In this document: piece after piece, positions 44,820 through 56,135 of the stretch
Numbering within the stretch: the first letter of the stretch is position 1
How the letters are laid out: each line of letters starts with the position of its first letter
Assembly: GCA_951812925.1 (NCBI GenBank)
Contig: OX638372.1
Span: 85,581,058 to 85,645,057, forward strand
DNA from: Calliopum simillimum
Taxonomy: Eukaryota; Arthropoda; Insecta; Diptera; Lauxaniidae
Length of the DNA stretch: 64,000 bases
Reading direction: 5' to 3'
The notes under the pieces: model-generated
What the model saw: only the letters and a program-made list of their open reading frames with translations
The model's database searches: none
Told to the model about the DNA's origin: nothing
Made by a program: the position numbers and the translations under genes

Positions 44820-45106
44820 ACACAAAAAAAAAAAAACAACATAATATTAATGAAAAATTCATTGAATTTGAGCCGAAAACAGCATTCATTCACTATATGA
44901 ATCATTTCATAAAATATAAGACAAAGTTTCATAAATTTTTATTTTATTTTTCAAAAAATAAAAAAATTTATGAATTTCGCTCTTATATCTTATGAAATGA
45001 TTCATAATTATGACTATATAATTGACTATATTATAGTCAATGAATGCTTTTCTCGGCTCAAATTCAATGAATTTTTTCATTAATTTTATGTTTTTTTTTT
45101 GTGTGT
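44820..45106. repeat. AT-rich MITE-like foldback
   Basis: CACAAAAA..CATAATATTAATGAAAAATT at the left is matched inverted at the right, and GAGCCGAAAACAGCATTCATT by AATGAATGCTTTTCTCGGCTC. The arms are about 130 bp around a TTTATTTTTCAAAAAATAAA centre. Confidence 0.75.
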
Positions 45107-45253
45107 AATGAGTTTTTGGCTCCATATACAATAAGTTTTTTGGGCTCTATATTCGAAGATACATATAGGGTTGAGGTAACATAGGGCTCTTAATTTTCCT
45201 AAAATTAAGTCCCTATCTTACGTTTTCAGATTTTATGTGATAGGGTTATGCTA

Positions 45254-46030
45254 ATTCTAACTAGTAAGGGTGTAAAATTTGGCCTGGCCAAACATTAAAT
45301 ACCCTACACTGCAGTATTTTCAAAATTTTGCTCATGTGGGAGGTGCTACGCCCTCGTGTCCAAGTTCACCCAGTTTTTGTTCAGAGCTTGCATATATAGT
45401 TTTTAGTGTCTGAGTGAAAAACGTTTTCAGTACAGCGTTTCGAACCTTTTGCTTATATAGGAGGTGCCACGCCCTCTTGTCCGTGTTCTTCAAGTTTTAG
45501 CTTGGAGCGCTCATTTTTAGTCTTTAGTATTTGAGTGAAGTTTGGTCGGATTATCTCAAAAAACTCTTTCAGTATAGCATTTTGAAACTTTTGCTCATAT
45601 GAGAGGTACCACGCCCCCTGGTCGGATTACACCCAATTTTTATTGAGAGCTTTCATTTATGATTCTTAGTGTCTGAGTCAAATTTGGTTTGAATACCTCA
45701 TAAAACGCTTTCAGTATAGCGTTTTGAAGCTTTAGCTTATATGGGAGGTGCCACGCCCTCTTATGCGAATTTTCTCAGAGCTTGCGCATACATTACTTAG
45801 TATTTATGCGTATTTTGGTTGCATTGCCGTGAAAAATACTCCTAAAATTGCATTTTGAATATATTTTTTGTATGGGCGGTAGGTGTGTCCGTTGACTAAT
45901 TTCGGTCATTTTCAATCTAATGAGCTAATTTTTACGACGGAGGCAGAATACCAAATTTTATTATTGTTCAGTTTTCCCAAAAAATATATTTCCACGCACA
46001 CCCAGCCAGATTTCGCTCAATTTTGGGTTT
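45254..46030. repeat. Dispersed repeat G, copy 2 (inverted relative to copy 1)
   Basis: It begins CTAGTAAGGGTGTAA..GGCCTGGCCAAACATTAAAT, as at 50098. It then holds four diverged ~140-bp units, each with TATRKGRGAGGTGCCACGCC and TTGAAACTTTTGCT-like sequence, and ends in TTTCCCAAAAAATATATTTC near 45990. The far end seen in copies 1 and 3 is missing. Confidence 0.65.
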
Positions 46031-47358
46031 TTTTTTTTTTTCAACCATTTTTAATTAATTTTTAATCTTTTGAATTCAGTGGTATAAAAAATAAGTCTTT
46101 CAACCAAGACATTTTTACTAAATAGATACAATGTGACTTTGTTCTGGATTTATTTTCTTGACTGCCGTGGAACATAAGTCTTTCATTTTACTCGGACTGT
46201 CTTCACAATTTTTATGTTTTATTTTTAGATTCATTCTCAACTAACGCAAGCGGAAGAAGAACGGACTATTCCCAATCAAATAAAGAATGGATTCTTCCCA
46301 ATCAAATAAAGAATAGACTATTTTTACAATACTAACGTTTTTCAATCATACCAATATTATATTCATAATAGAATTTTTCAATCAGAATCGTTATTCATCC
46401 ACCGCATAAGGACGTAGCTGTGCATAGAGTAATTTTAGTGATTTGTTCGCGTCTCCATAGGTAGGTATTTTCCAGGTAAAAGTTTACATCTTATGCCACC
46501 AATTTCTTTTAGTTCCCAAATGATTCGCACCCAATATTCCATGTTGTCTGTTTTAGACAATAAAAATATCCAACCAAAAAATTCAGTTTATGTGGCGATT
46601 CGTTTACAACTATTCTTTGTCTTCAAACTGAGCAATGAAACAATCTTATATGATTTTTCTTTAGTAAGTTATGACAATTTTACAATGACGTCATGAACTT
46701 AAAAATTAAATGTGGATTCTCATGTCATTCTAAAATGGTTATAACTCATTAAAGAAGCTTATACTCCATGATACAAGTAATCTCAGATCCATTTTTATGT
46801 AGATCAATTTACCGTTGCACACAACTCTGTCAAAGTTAATGTTTTGAAATAAATTTTTTTAAGCTATAAAAATTGTGAAAGTGTTGTTTTTTCGAGTTCG
46901 CCATTTTGTTTTAAAAAAATCTAATATCAGGTTCGTAATCAGTGACCCCAAAAACCCCCGAGTAAATTTTTTTGTTGGATTTGGTTGAATATTTATGCAA
47001 ATCATTCGCCATTTTCTTTTTTAAAAATCTTATATCAGAATCGTAATCCCCAAAAACCCCCGGCTAAAAAAATACGTTTAGAAAATATAATGATTTCGAG
47101 GATTTTGAACAGTGTGCGTTGAAGAAAACTTTCATACTGAAGGAATTCTAATAAACAATCTTTCTGATATTAATTCAATGAAGTTTACTCAATTAAAAGT
47201 AGGTGAAATATCAACAGTAAGCATGGATCCTCACATACAACTAAATAATGTTTAATATTACATCCAGGGGCGTGGAGAGAAAATCCGGGACCGAGGGTAA
47301 TTACATAGCGGTGCCCTTGTTTTTTTTTTTTTTTTTTTTTGTTAGATACTGAGACTAG
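46031..47358. repeat. Anonymous sequence with two small tandem duplications
   Basis: TTCCCAATCAAATAAAGAAT occurs twice near 46268 and 46296. A ~110-bp duplication with CGCCATTTT..AATCTAATATCAG.TTCGTAATC and CCCCAAAAACCCCCG occurs near 46900 and 47008. A T22-type homopolymer ends near 47340. No gene recognised. Confidence 0.5.
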
Positions 47359-47360
47359 TA

Positions 47361-48294
47361 GGGGAGGGGGGCCTAGTGTGAACTGGGGGCTTCTGTGGAC
47401 AAATTCAAATTCTCGCGCCGTTTTGAATTTTTTGTTTCTGTTTAATATTTATCAAGTTGGTATTTGCACTCTGCATCACCAAAAAAAAAATTCACTTGTT
47501 GACAGTTCACGTTTCCATGATAACGTGATCGAACGTGTTTTACGCAGCAAAAAGTAAGTTTTTTCATAATTTCAGCAATACTTTTAAACTAATTATTCTT
47601 CTGCTGTTTTGTTAATAGATAATACAACTCAAACTAGTGTTTATTGAAACCATTGAAATTATTTTTGATGAACTTCACCGTAAGATTAAAAAAAAAAATA
47701 TTTTTGTTTAAAAAAACATGAAGGAGCTAGTGTGGACAACAGCTGAAATGACTCCAGAAATCATCAGACCATTTCTAAAAGCCGGTCCAAGAAAGTATCA
47801 AAATCGATAAAAATGTGGAAAGTCATCAATTCTTACAGAAACACGTACAAGACATGAAAAAACGCTTAAAAGAAAAAATGCACCTCCAAAAAATATTCGC
47901 TTTAAGAAACAAATTAAAAAAAAAATATTAAATTCATCGTCGGATTCAGATAGCGATGTTCCCAATGAGAATACATTGGAGTCAGAGGAACAGCCTGGAC
48001 TTGCTGAAATCGGTGACGACAGTAAGGAACCACCTCTTTTAATTGTCCAAGATGTTTTGAAAGAGAACGATATGGTTTTGGTTCAACTTAAACTGTATCA
48101 ATTATCAAGTCTCTAATGGTGTCCACACTAGCCCCCAGTAAAATCAATGGTTGTCCACACTAGCCTATTGGTGTAGTTAGGAAGGCAAGAGGTATAAGTA
48201 ACCGCTAAAACTTACTTTATTACAAAAATGATGTATTTACATATGTAATTTTGTAATTATATTAAAACTGTCCACACTAGCCCCCCCCCTCGCC
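47361..48294 (+). mobile_element. Short pogo/Tigger-type element, TA target duplication
   Basis: 934 bp with G-rich inverted ends, GGGGAGGGGGGCCTAGTGTG at the left and CACTAGCCCCCCCCCTCGCC at the right, flanked by TA (47359-47360, 48295-48296). It keeps only the transposase tail (47718-48117) and is therefore an internal-deletion derivative. GTCCACACTAGCCC occurs two further times near the right end (about 48122 and 48152). Confidence 0.8.
47718..48117 (+). pseudogene. Pogo/Tigger-like transposase C-terminal tail
   Basis: One frame reads TTAEMTPEIIRPFLKAGPRK, an in-frame TAA, then KCGKSSILTETRTRHEKTLK, an acidic SSSDSDSDVPNENTLESEEQ stretch and VLKENDMVLVQL. PExxRPFPKAxPRK..RGRKRGKSxIxTxTP is the familiar C-terminal tail of Tigger/Jerky-type transposases encoded by pogo elements. 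The DDE catalytic domain is absent. Similarity stops after about 130 residues. Confidence 0.75.
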
Positions 48295-48296
48295 TA

Positions 48297-50097
48297 CATG
48301 TTTTGATCATTATTAATAATAAAGTAATGATTATTTACACAAGAATATTTAGTATTTCATCGCAGTTTTACATAAAATAGAAGAAAAATTAAAGATATAA
48401 AAATATTAATAAAAATAATAGTATGGAGTTGAATTTAACTTTTATGGTTCAAGTCCTTTTTTTAGATATTGGCTATTTTGTCACTTTAATTTCCACCTTG
48501 AATGGATAATATCCTCAAAACTTACGAGGAATAAAATGCAGTTTTGAATTTAACAGTATAAATTTAAAAACACAAGTTTTCCGAATGGTTTGGGATGCAT
48601 TAAATGTTCTCCAAAATGGACTTCATTTTACTGACATTGTGCTTACTTACATCAGAGAAAAAATTTTAGTGCTGTAGGAGCGCAATCCAAAGAAAATTGT
48701 AAATTTTGGACCACTCTACTGGTGAACTACTTTCAACAATGAACTCGGAATTATTTAAAGAGGAATGAATGATCTACTTTTAAGGTTCGATTTTCAAAAA
48801 AAAAAAAAAAAAATTTGAAAAATCTTGACTCAAACGGTTTTGAAATGACCGATTCAATTAGAAACTGAAATTCAACAATCTACATGACATGAAAAATATA
48901 TAAAAAAACTCACTACTTTTGAAGTTAAAACCCTTATAATAACCGGAATATTTTTACTTATTTTATTTATTTTTAAGCACAATTAAAAAATACATCTCAC
49001 TTTCACTGGTAAAATTAAATTAAACGTTTTGTGAGGAGGGAAATAAATTTAAACATAAACAATTGCTGCTTCGCACACATTTCAAATTTCCCAGCAAAGC
49101 GGCTTCGCCACGCTAGGCCTACTTTGAATGTTTTTGAATTTCAAAAAAGGTGCAATAACATACATATGTACAGAAAAAAGGCACGTAGTGTACGATTTGC
49201 TTGAAATTTTTAAATAAACTTTATTAAACAGCGTTTCAGGTAAAAATATGCAAATTAGAAAATAATTAAGGTAAAACCTCAAAAAACTTGATCAAACAAG
49301 AAATTTTTTTTTTTCAATACATGTATTAAAAAAAAACAAAATCATAAAAAAGAGTAAGTGTGAAATTTAACTATATGGTAGTATCGGGCCGGGCTTGAAA
49401 AATAAGCTTTTGTGCAAACCCGGGCTTTTTCCCACGTGCGTCTTTTGTGTTCGTATTTTGCCTCAAAAATAAAAGTTTTCTTATTAACATTAATATTTTG
49501 AGTATAATTTTTTATATTACATAGTAAATATTTTGTTTATTTTACATAGTAAATGTAAATATAATTTTCACAAGCTTGCAAAAAACTACTTAAAATTTAT
49601 TTTTTCTGAAATCCGGGCCCTCCGTTATACTCCTGGAACGAATAATTATGTAGTTATATTTGAATGATATTTTGTATAACAATTACTGTTTCGCTAAGTT
49701 TCCTTTACCAATTCATAGCTTTAAAAAGTAATTGACACCTGCATACAGCGTTGTTTTAATAGATACTCTTCGATTTTGTTTACGGTATTTTACATTGTTT
49801 GTAACTTCTCAACTTTTTTTAATGATTTTTGGAGTTCAAGATATTCTTTTTCCCGATGCCATTCCCATTTTGGAAAATATTACGGCAAGAATTGCACCAT
49901 ATAAAAAAACTGTTAGTAAAAAACACCGACTCGAAATGATCAGATTATATTGTATACCGAGCAGGGATCGGTCTCCAGATACTCTTGTTTAACATTGCTC
50001 GCAAAACTACTTCCCAAATTTAGAAGTTATTCTGATTTTAATCGTAACTAGGACTTAATTTCATAAGCAAAGTAAAAAATTATTTGTATCTATTATT
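48297..50097. other. Anonymous AT-rich sequence
   Basis: One open stretch of 86 codons at 49732-49992 has mixed hydrophobic sequence with no recognised domain and shares its 3' end with the short repeat at 40828. Nothing else stands out. Confidence 0.4.
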
Positions 50098-50795
50098 AAC
50101 TAGTAAGGGTGTAACCTTTGGCCTGGCCAAACATTAAATACCCTACACTGCAATATTTTAAAAATGTTTATTATATGGGAGGTGCCACGCCCTCTTGTCC
50201 GATTTCACCCAGTTTTTTCTCAAAGCTTGCGCTTACAATTTGTATTAATTATGTGTATTTTGGTTGCATTGTCGTGAAAAAAACTCCTAAAGTTGAAATT
50301 TGAATACATTTTTTGTATGAGCGGTAGGCGCGTCCGTTGATCGATTTCGCTCATTTTCAATCTAATGAGCTAATTTTTACGACAGAGGCAGAATCGCACT
50401 ATCGTGATAATTCGTTCTTTGGTTGTACGATTAAGTTGTGGAATAATCTCCCTGCGAGCGTTTTTCCCGACAGTTGTGACATCGTTAGATTTAAGAAAAA
50501 TTATCATCGACACTACTCCTCTTCTCTCCCATCCCTCTAACCTATTTCCTTTTCTACAAATCGACACGGTGCATTGCATTTATAGGGGCTATCCCCTGAG
50601 CGTTGGTTTAGGTAATAAAAAAAAGAACACCAAATTTCATTGAAATATGTTATTCAGTTTTCCCAAAAAATGTGTTTCTACGCACACCCAGATGGCTACA
50701 TCGAATATATACACTTTTCCGTACCTGCTACGCCTCCTTCTCTACGTTACAAACGGAAGGACAAAGTGAATGCACCCTGGATGTAGGGTATAAAA
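50098..50795. repeat. Dispersed repeat G, copy 3 (inverted), with LINE insertion
   Basis: It starts CTAGTAAGGGTGTAACCTTT and ends ACAAACGGAAGGACAAAGTG..GGGTATAAAAA, so it shows both termini of the family. Only one internal ~140-bp unit is present. A short LINE piece is inserted at 50394-50628. Confidence 0.7.
50394..50628 (+). mobile_element. 5'-truncated LINE fragment (ORF2 C-terminus)
   Basis: It reads HYRDNSFFGCTIKLWNNLPA, then SVFPDSCDIVRFKKNYHRHY and stops, the usual end of Jockey/R1-like ORF2. It is followed by a ~70-bp untranslated tail and AATAAAAAAAAG. It interrupts the sequence GGCAGAA|CACCAAATTTC of repeat G with an AGAA duplication, a normal target-primed insertion. Confidence 0.8.
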
Positions 50796-51304
50796 ATGAA
50801 CTTTTCTTTGAAAATTTTTAAAAATTTTGAACTTAGCACTTTTCCATTTCTTTTAATTTTCAACATTTAAACATGTTATTTTACATTAGCCGAAGAGCCG
50901 AGCTGGTTATTATTACGTGCATCCGCTTCCTTTCTTGCCTGCACAGACTGTTCAAAGATCAAACCGTTACATGCTATATTTTGACCCAGTATTGTACTTA
51001 GCTAGCACAATATCTCATTAAACCGATGAAATTTTATAATTTATGTACATAAATTTGTTAAGACATCTCTATATAGTGTTCCTTCATTTTTTTTAATAAA
51101 AAAATCACCCTCAGGAGTGCACGGCCCTGCTCATATTTATTTTCAAATTTTCAATTCAATTGGCCGAGTAGTTTCTGAGTGATAATGCAGAAACAATAAT
51201 TTAAAAAAATAAGTAAACAAATTTTCTACTTTGGAATTTGTGGAATCATAGCATGCCATCTGAGATTTTGTTCAAAATTGCTTTTTTGTTGTACAATTGC
51301 TATA
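50796..51304. repeat. Intergenic sequence with two dispersed repeats
   Basis: 50885-51000 matches 29945-30045 (GCCGAAGAGCCGAGCTGG, TACGTGCA, CCTGCACA). 51150-51190 matches 36545-36582 (AATTGGCCGAGTAGTTTCTG). No gene. Confidence 0.55.
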
Positions 51305-51888
51305 CAGTCGACGTCCAGTAATACGAATGCTCCGTATTACGAATGTCCAATAATACGAATGCAATATTTCTTCCACATGTGATTCTACAATACGAACCGC
51401 GGTAAATTTTACGGTTCGATAATACGAATGAGATTTTTTTCTTAGTAGGCTTTACTTTTTTGTTAAGCATTAGATGCCTAGAATGCATGATAGAATACTT
51501 GAGAATTTTTTCAGAATTTTTAGAACGTTTTGAAATGCTTTTTTCTCTATATTTGAGCTTAGAAAAATTGTTGAAAAATTATAAAATGTTTCGAAAAATC
51601 TAAAAAAAGTTTGAATTTTTAATAAGCAAACTTCTATCTTTGCAAAAATCGCCATTTGTTATATCATGCCGAAAAATAATTCGAGCAATAAATAATTTAA
51701 ACTCTTACAAAAAGAATAATTAAATCGGAACTTTATAGAAGAAAAAAACTTACATAAACTCTACCTGGGACAAAAGGTTTTCTGCCGCACGACGAGAACG
51801 ATTCATTTCCGCATTTTAAATCTTTTTCTTTATGATTTATTTTTTTCTAAATACTATTGTTTATAATGATATGTAATTCTATACGATA

Positions 51889-52507
51889 TCTATTATATAA
51901 AAATGAAATGGTGTCCGTATGTAGCTTATGAACGCGGAAACTACAAGGCCGATTTACATAATTTTTTTTTTAAATTGTTTGTTATGGTCTGTAGAAGGTT
52001 CTTAAGGGGGTGGGATGCTACTGAGGGGAACGGGGGTTGCACCCCCCATACGAAAAAAATACAAAAAATGCTATATCTCTACAGTTATACAAGTTATGAT
52101 TATGAAAGTTGATGAACTTATGCATAATGTACATATCTACCATTTACCATGCAAAACTTGGGGGATATTGGGTGTAGAATTGCATCCAATTTTCAAAAAT
52201 ACACAAAATGCTATATTTCTTCACATATCGCAGATATTGTTATAAAACTTGGTACATACATGAATATTCTATCTACCATTTACTATGAAAATCTTGGGCG
52301 GGGGGTGAGAAGAGGGAGTTGCACCCTTCATACAAAAAATATAGAAAATGCTATATCTCTGTACCTATGGGAGCTATGATTACAAAAGTTGATACATGGA
52401 TCTTTAAAAACCTTGGTGATTGGAAGAGAGGGACGATGGAGATGGATGGGACTTCGTACGTATAGGCATCGGGAATGGGCGAACGAAGTCGCAACCAGGC
52501 CAGCTAG
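51889..52507 (+). mobile_element. Non-autonomous Helitron
   Basis: 5' end TCTATTATATAAAAATGAAA and 3' end CAGCTAG, inserted between A (51888) and T (52508), as Helitrons do. A small hairpin, GCGAACGAAGTCGC, lies 11 bases before the CTAG. The interior has three diverged copies of a ~140-bp unit with AAAATGCTATATCTCT (52065, 52205, 52344). No Rep/helicase coding sequence. Confidence 0.8.
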
Positions 52508-52524
52508 TATATATATATATAATT

Positions 52525-54700
52525 TTACAACAAATAAAACACAGAATTTTCTGTGGAGCACGTTGAAGAAATCAATTCTTTAAACAATATTTTTGCACCT
52601 ACTTGCAATAATATTGTAACGAATCGATCCAACATTTGCTCATTATGGCCTATACATTTATTGTATTGAAGTAGCAAATTTTCATTTGCTACAATTTCTG
52701 TCATACAATCATCTTGAATAATTTTGAAAATATCCAAGTGCCAATTTCTCTCAAACAGATCTTTATATTTTTTTATGCAAATTTCAATAATATCAACATA
52801 AAAATCATAGTTGTCATAAATTCTCTTGCATTCCAAACAATTAAAAGCTCTTAAAAGTTTAACCACTTCGACTCCACATATGTCTGAAACGTTTTCAATT
52901 TTTTCTATAATATTAGTAAACTCTGTAACTAATTCTATCTCATTAAAGAGACGATTTTCGAATTGTATAGTGGTTGCGTTTGTATATACATTAGCGTGAC
53001 TGGCATCTTCACGTTTTGTCTTATAGAATTTTTGTTCAAGAGAATTCATCATGGATATATGCACAGCTAGAAGATGCATATTTAATTTTTGAAAAGTAGT
53101 GTATCAGTTTAATAATTTTTTTAAATTGCTCATTTTTTGGTGAGAAATAAGTTTTTCTACCATAATTTGATAATATCACAATTTGCCTTATGAGCATACT
53201 TGTTGTTTTGGCCATATTCGCGTTCATTTCGTCATTTGTGTCGAAAAATCCTTCTTGAATACATTTGTCGATGTCATCTGCAACTGTACAGCAAATAATT
53301 TTTTCATCGAATAAATTGTACGATTTGATTTTGAAGTAGATTATTTGTTCATTTTCTTCGCAACACATGCGATAGCTTTCCAACTTGCAAATTCTCCGGC
53401 AACCAAGAAATCTTTCTTTTGTAAAAAACTTATTAAACACTTTATCAAATGTTTAAAGTCGTAAATAATGAAATCTTTAAAATCATGAAATGAAATGAAA
53501 TTATCAATTTTTCCATTAAACATCTTTATATCATTTTTATGTCCACGGCAGTCATCATACACCACTCCCGTAGTTTTTTGAACATTAAAATGAATTTGTA
53601 ATTTTTTTATTGCTGACACATTTGTAGAGGCCCGATCACATACAAAGCCTATTACTTTTATATTGAAATTATGTGCGGATGTAACCACATAAACAAAAAT
53701 TTCATCTGCAGTAAGAGATTTATCATTAAAATGGTAGCTGTGGGAATGTTCCCACTCTTCCGTGATACCAGAAAGTATAATAACACAAACATTGTTTGCA
53801 AGTGTTTTTTTTTTTTTTTTGCTTATCATGCAACTTTTTCACAATACTTTCTATGCATTTACGAAGTTCATATATTTTAATTTTATTAAAACCATTTATT
53901 TCCAGAAAACTGTTTAATTGCGAAAGCATTTTTTGAACAAATTCATTAAAAACAGCACCATAACTTTTTACGTAACTGAACTGTATGTTTTTATTTGGAG
54001 ATTCTTCAGGCATTATTTCCACTTCACTACCAATGTCAATTTGTGCTGACACCAAATCTTCAGCCACAATTGAAATTTGTTCTATTACATTGGTATTAGT
54101 TCCTGGTTCTGGGAGTGTCTCCTTCTCAAAACCAACGTCAATTTCTTGTGACGATTGTGTTTCAGTCAAATTTCGTTCTGGGAGTGTCTCCTCCTCAAAA
54201 TCAGCGTCAATTTCTTGTGACGATTGGGTTTCAGTCAAATTTTGTTCTGGGAGTGTCTCCTCCTCAAAATCAGTGTCAATTTCTTGTGACGATCGGGTTT
54301 TAGTCAAATTTGAAGTATCTTCCATTTCATTAGAATTGTTTCCTGGTTCTGGGAGTATCTGCTCCCCATAATTTGCAATTTGAGTTCTTATTTCAGATAC
54401 ATTCTCCAAAGGTATATACTCCAACATTTGCAATTCTATTATTTAGATTTAGTGATGGAATTGCAAATGTATTTATTTTTTTCCCTTTGATGGAATTGCA
54501 AATGTATTTATTTTTTTCCCTTTGGGCTTAAAATCTTCTGGTTCAAAATGTGTACTGCAAATATGTATTGTTTTCCGTTTTAATTGATGCAGTGGACTTA
54601 ATGCAATTAACCACTTTTGCCTTACTTCATCATTTTCAGGCAATCCATAAAGCTTTACACGATCATTCGTGGTTTTTTGGCATATGAAGCACGAACGCAT
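52525..54700 (-). pseudogene. THAP-domain P-element-like transposase, frameshifted
   Basis: Minus-strand gene in five pieces. First (54700-54473): a THAP zinc finger, C4-x2-C7..W30..C48-x2-H51, ending FAIPS. A 35-bp tandem duplication here throws the frame into a stop. Second (54433-53726): acidic region with three 23-residue repeats (TETQSSQEIDADFEEETLPE type), then a Leu-rich coiled coil. A run of 16 A/T breaks the frame; sequence with the first catalytic residue appears lost. Third (53829-53341): SGITEEWEHSHSYHF, VIGFVCDRASTNVSAIKKLQ and YDFKHLIKCL, the RNase H-like/GTP-binding region of P-type transposases. The fourth and fifth (53440-52525) continue to the C-terminus after another frameshift. 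Inactive. Confidence 0.8.
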
Positions 54701-54870
54701 TTTTGTTTGTATTTATATATATGTATATATATATGTATATGAATTATAATCATAATAATAAGTATACTTATTTGGTTTTTTTTTAAAATATTTTGTATTT
54801 TATTATAAATTTTTTTTAATTTGCACTAAAAATTAAACAAAAAGTTTATTATTCCGCCTTGTTCCCGATT

Positions 54871-54945
54871 CCACTTTCAAGTGAAAGTGGGTATAAAGTG
54901 GAATGCGAAACTTTTTGAAAAGTCGGCATTATGCTACGACTTTTC
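54871..54945. repeat. Two adjacent small hairpins
   Basis: CCACTTTCAAGTGAAAGTGG (54871-54890) is a perfect 8-bp stem with a 4-base loop. GAAAAGTCG (54917) pairs with CGACTTTTC (54937), 9 bp. They lie just upstream of the THAP transposase start (minus strand) and may be remains of transposon ends or binding sites. Confidence 0.5.
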
Positions 54946-55557
54946 AATTAATTTTGCTTTTTTAAAGCTGTTTTATAGATCAAATTGAAAAAAAAAAAAA
55001 TACACACGTATTAGCTCCAGAGTTTTTCCCTTTTTTAGCGATTAATTCTTATTTTTACTGTAAATGTAAAAAATCGCCAATTTTGTGACCCTATATTTTA
55101 ACAATAAATAATACCAGAGCAAAATCTTCGCGCATTTATAATGCTAGGCATCGGTAATACAAGAATGCCAAATTTTAGCCAAATCGGTCACATCATGCTT
55201 TTTTAACTGGTACAATTGGCGTGTTTTATTTCAAATTTCTTCTTTTATTTTTTATCAATATATTGTATTTTTCGTTTTTCTACCATATTTCTCAGAACTA
55301 AAATTCATAAATTTCCTATTTTTCTTACAATTTTTTCAGTAAACTTATGTTTTCTCTTAAATAAAATATTCGAGTTAATGAGTTTTATCTCTGAACCGAC
55401 GATATGTCTCAATATAAAAGAAAAAAAGAACAAAATTTCGTTGCGATAATACGAATTTTTCGATTTTACGAATGGGCCTGACACTATATAATTCGTATTA
55501 TTGGACGTCGACTGTATGTATTTTTAAAATGACGTATTTACTACGTTATTTTTTTAT

Positions 55558-55893
55558 TCTCAAATTCGTAGTTGGCCATGACATCATATAATTTTTTTTT
55601 ATTTTCATTTCATTTTGATTTTAATTTCAGTCGTAGCTTTGATCCTTTATCTTCAAGTTATAGAGGGTGCTCGGAAAAATACATTACTAGATTTGCACAC
55701 TTTTTGTGCACTAAACTGAAAATACACTTCCAAAATTTAGTAACATTACCAACGACACTTATAACTCCAAAGCTAAATACTTTGTTCCTGTGAAATAGCT
55801 ATGCACTTAAGAAATTATGATTTTTAATTATTTTCGAAGAGATATGAGCGTGTGAGCGTGTGAACGTAACGCTACCAATGGTGGCCGTGCCCA
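55558..55893. mobile_element. Right-half copy of the TGGGCACGGCCAC element
   Basis: It aligns with 38660-39082: AGCTTTGATCCTTTATCTT, CGGAAAAATACATTACTAGA, GAACGTAACG, and the terminal GGTGGCCGTGCCCA. The AACGTTCCCAAC motif has decayed here to AACGCTACCAAT. The left half is absent. Confidence 0.7.
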
Positions 55894-56135
55894 CACACGA
55901 TTTTTCACTCAATGGTGTCATTTTCAAATGGATATATATTTTTTAAGTTTTCATACAAGACCAATTCAAAGTCCATTTTGTAAACAAAAAATAGTACTAA
56001 GTGATTCATTTATTGTATTATAGTATGTAATAATATAATTATATAATTATTTATAAAGTTTCAATATCAAAAAGAAGAAACAATTCAAAAATTATTCTGT
56101 AATAACTATTCGGTAGTAACTTATCAGGAAAATAA
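55894..56135. other. Anonymous AT-rich sequence
   Basis: Nothing recognised before the satellite array. Confidence 0.4.

Larger units (their letters stand above)
51305..55514. mobile_element. Pogo/Tc1-type element, TA target duplication, composite interior
   Basis: 24-bp inverted ends beginning CAGTCGACGTCC, one mismatch, flanked by TA (51303-51304, 55515-55516). CAGT ends plus TA are typical of pogo/Tigger. Subterminal ATACGAAT motifs are repeated at both sides (six at the left, three at the right). The interior holds a Helitron (51889-52507) and a broken THAP/P-like transposase on the minus strand (52525-54700). No pogo transposase is seen. Confidence 0.8.

Noticed and set aside
49732..49992. 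86-codon ORF as a host gene
   Set aside because: No domain, no splice or promoter context, and its end overlaps a short dispersed repeat. Kept only as a remark.
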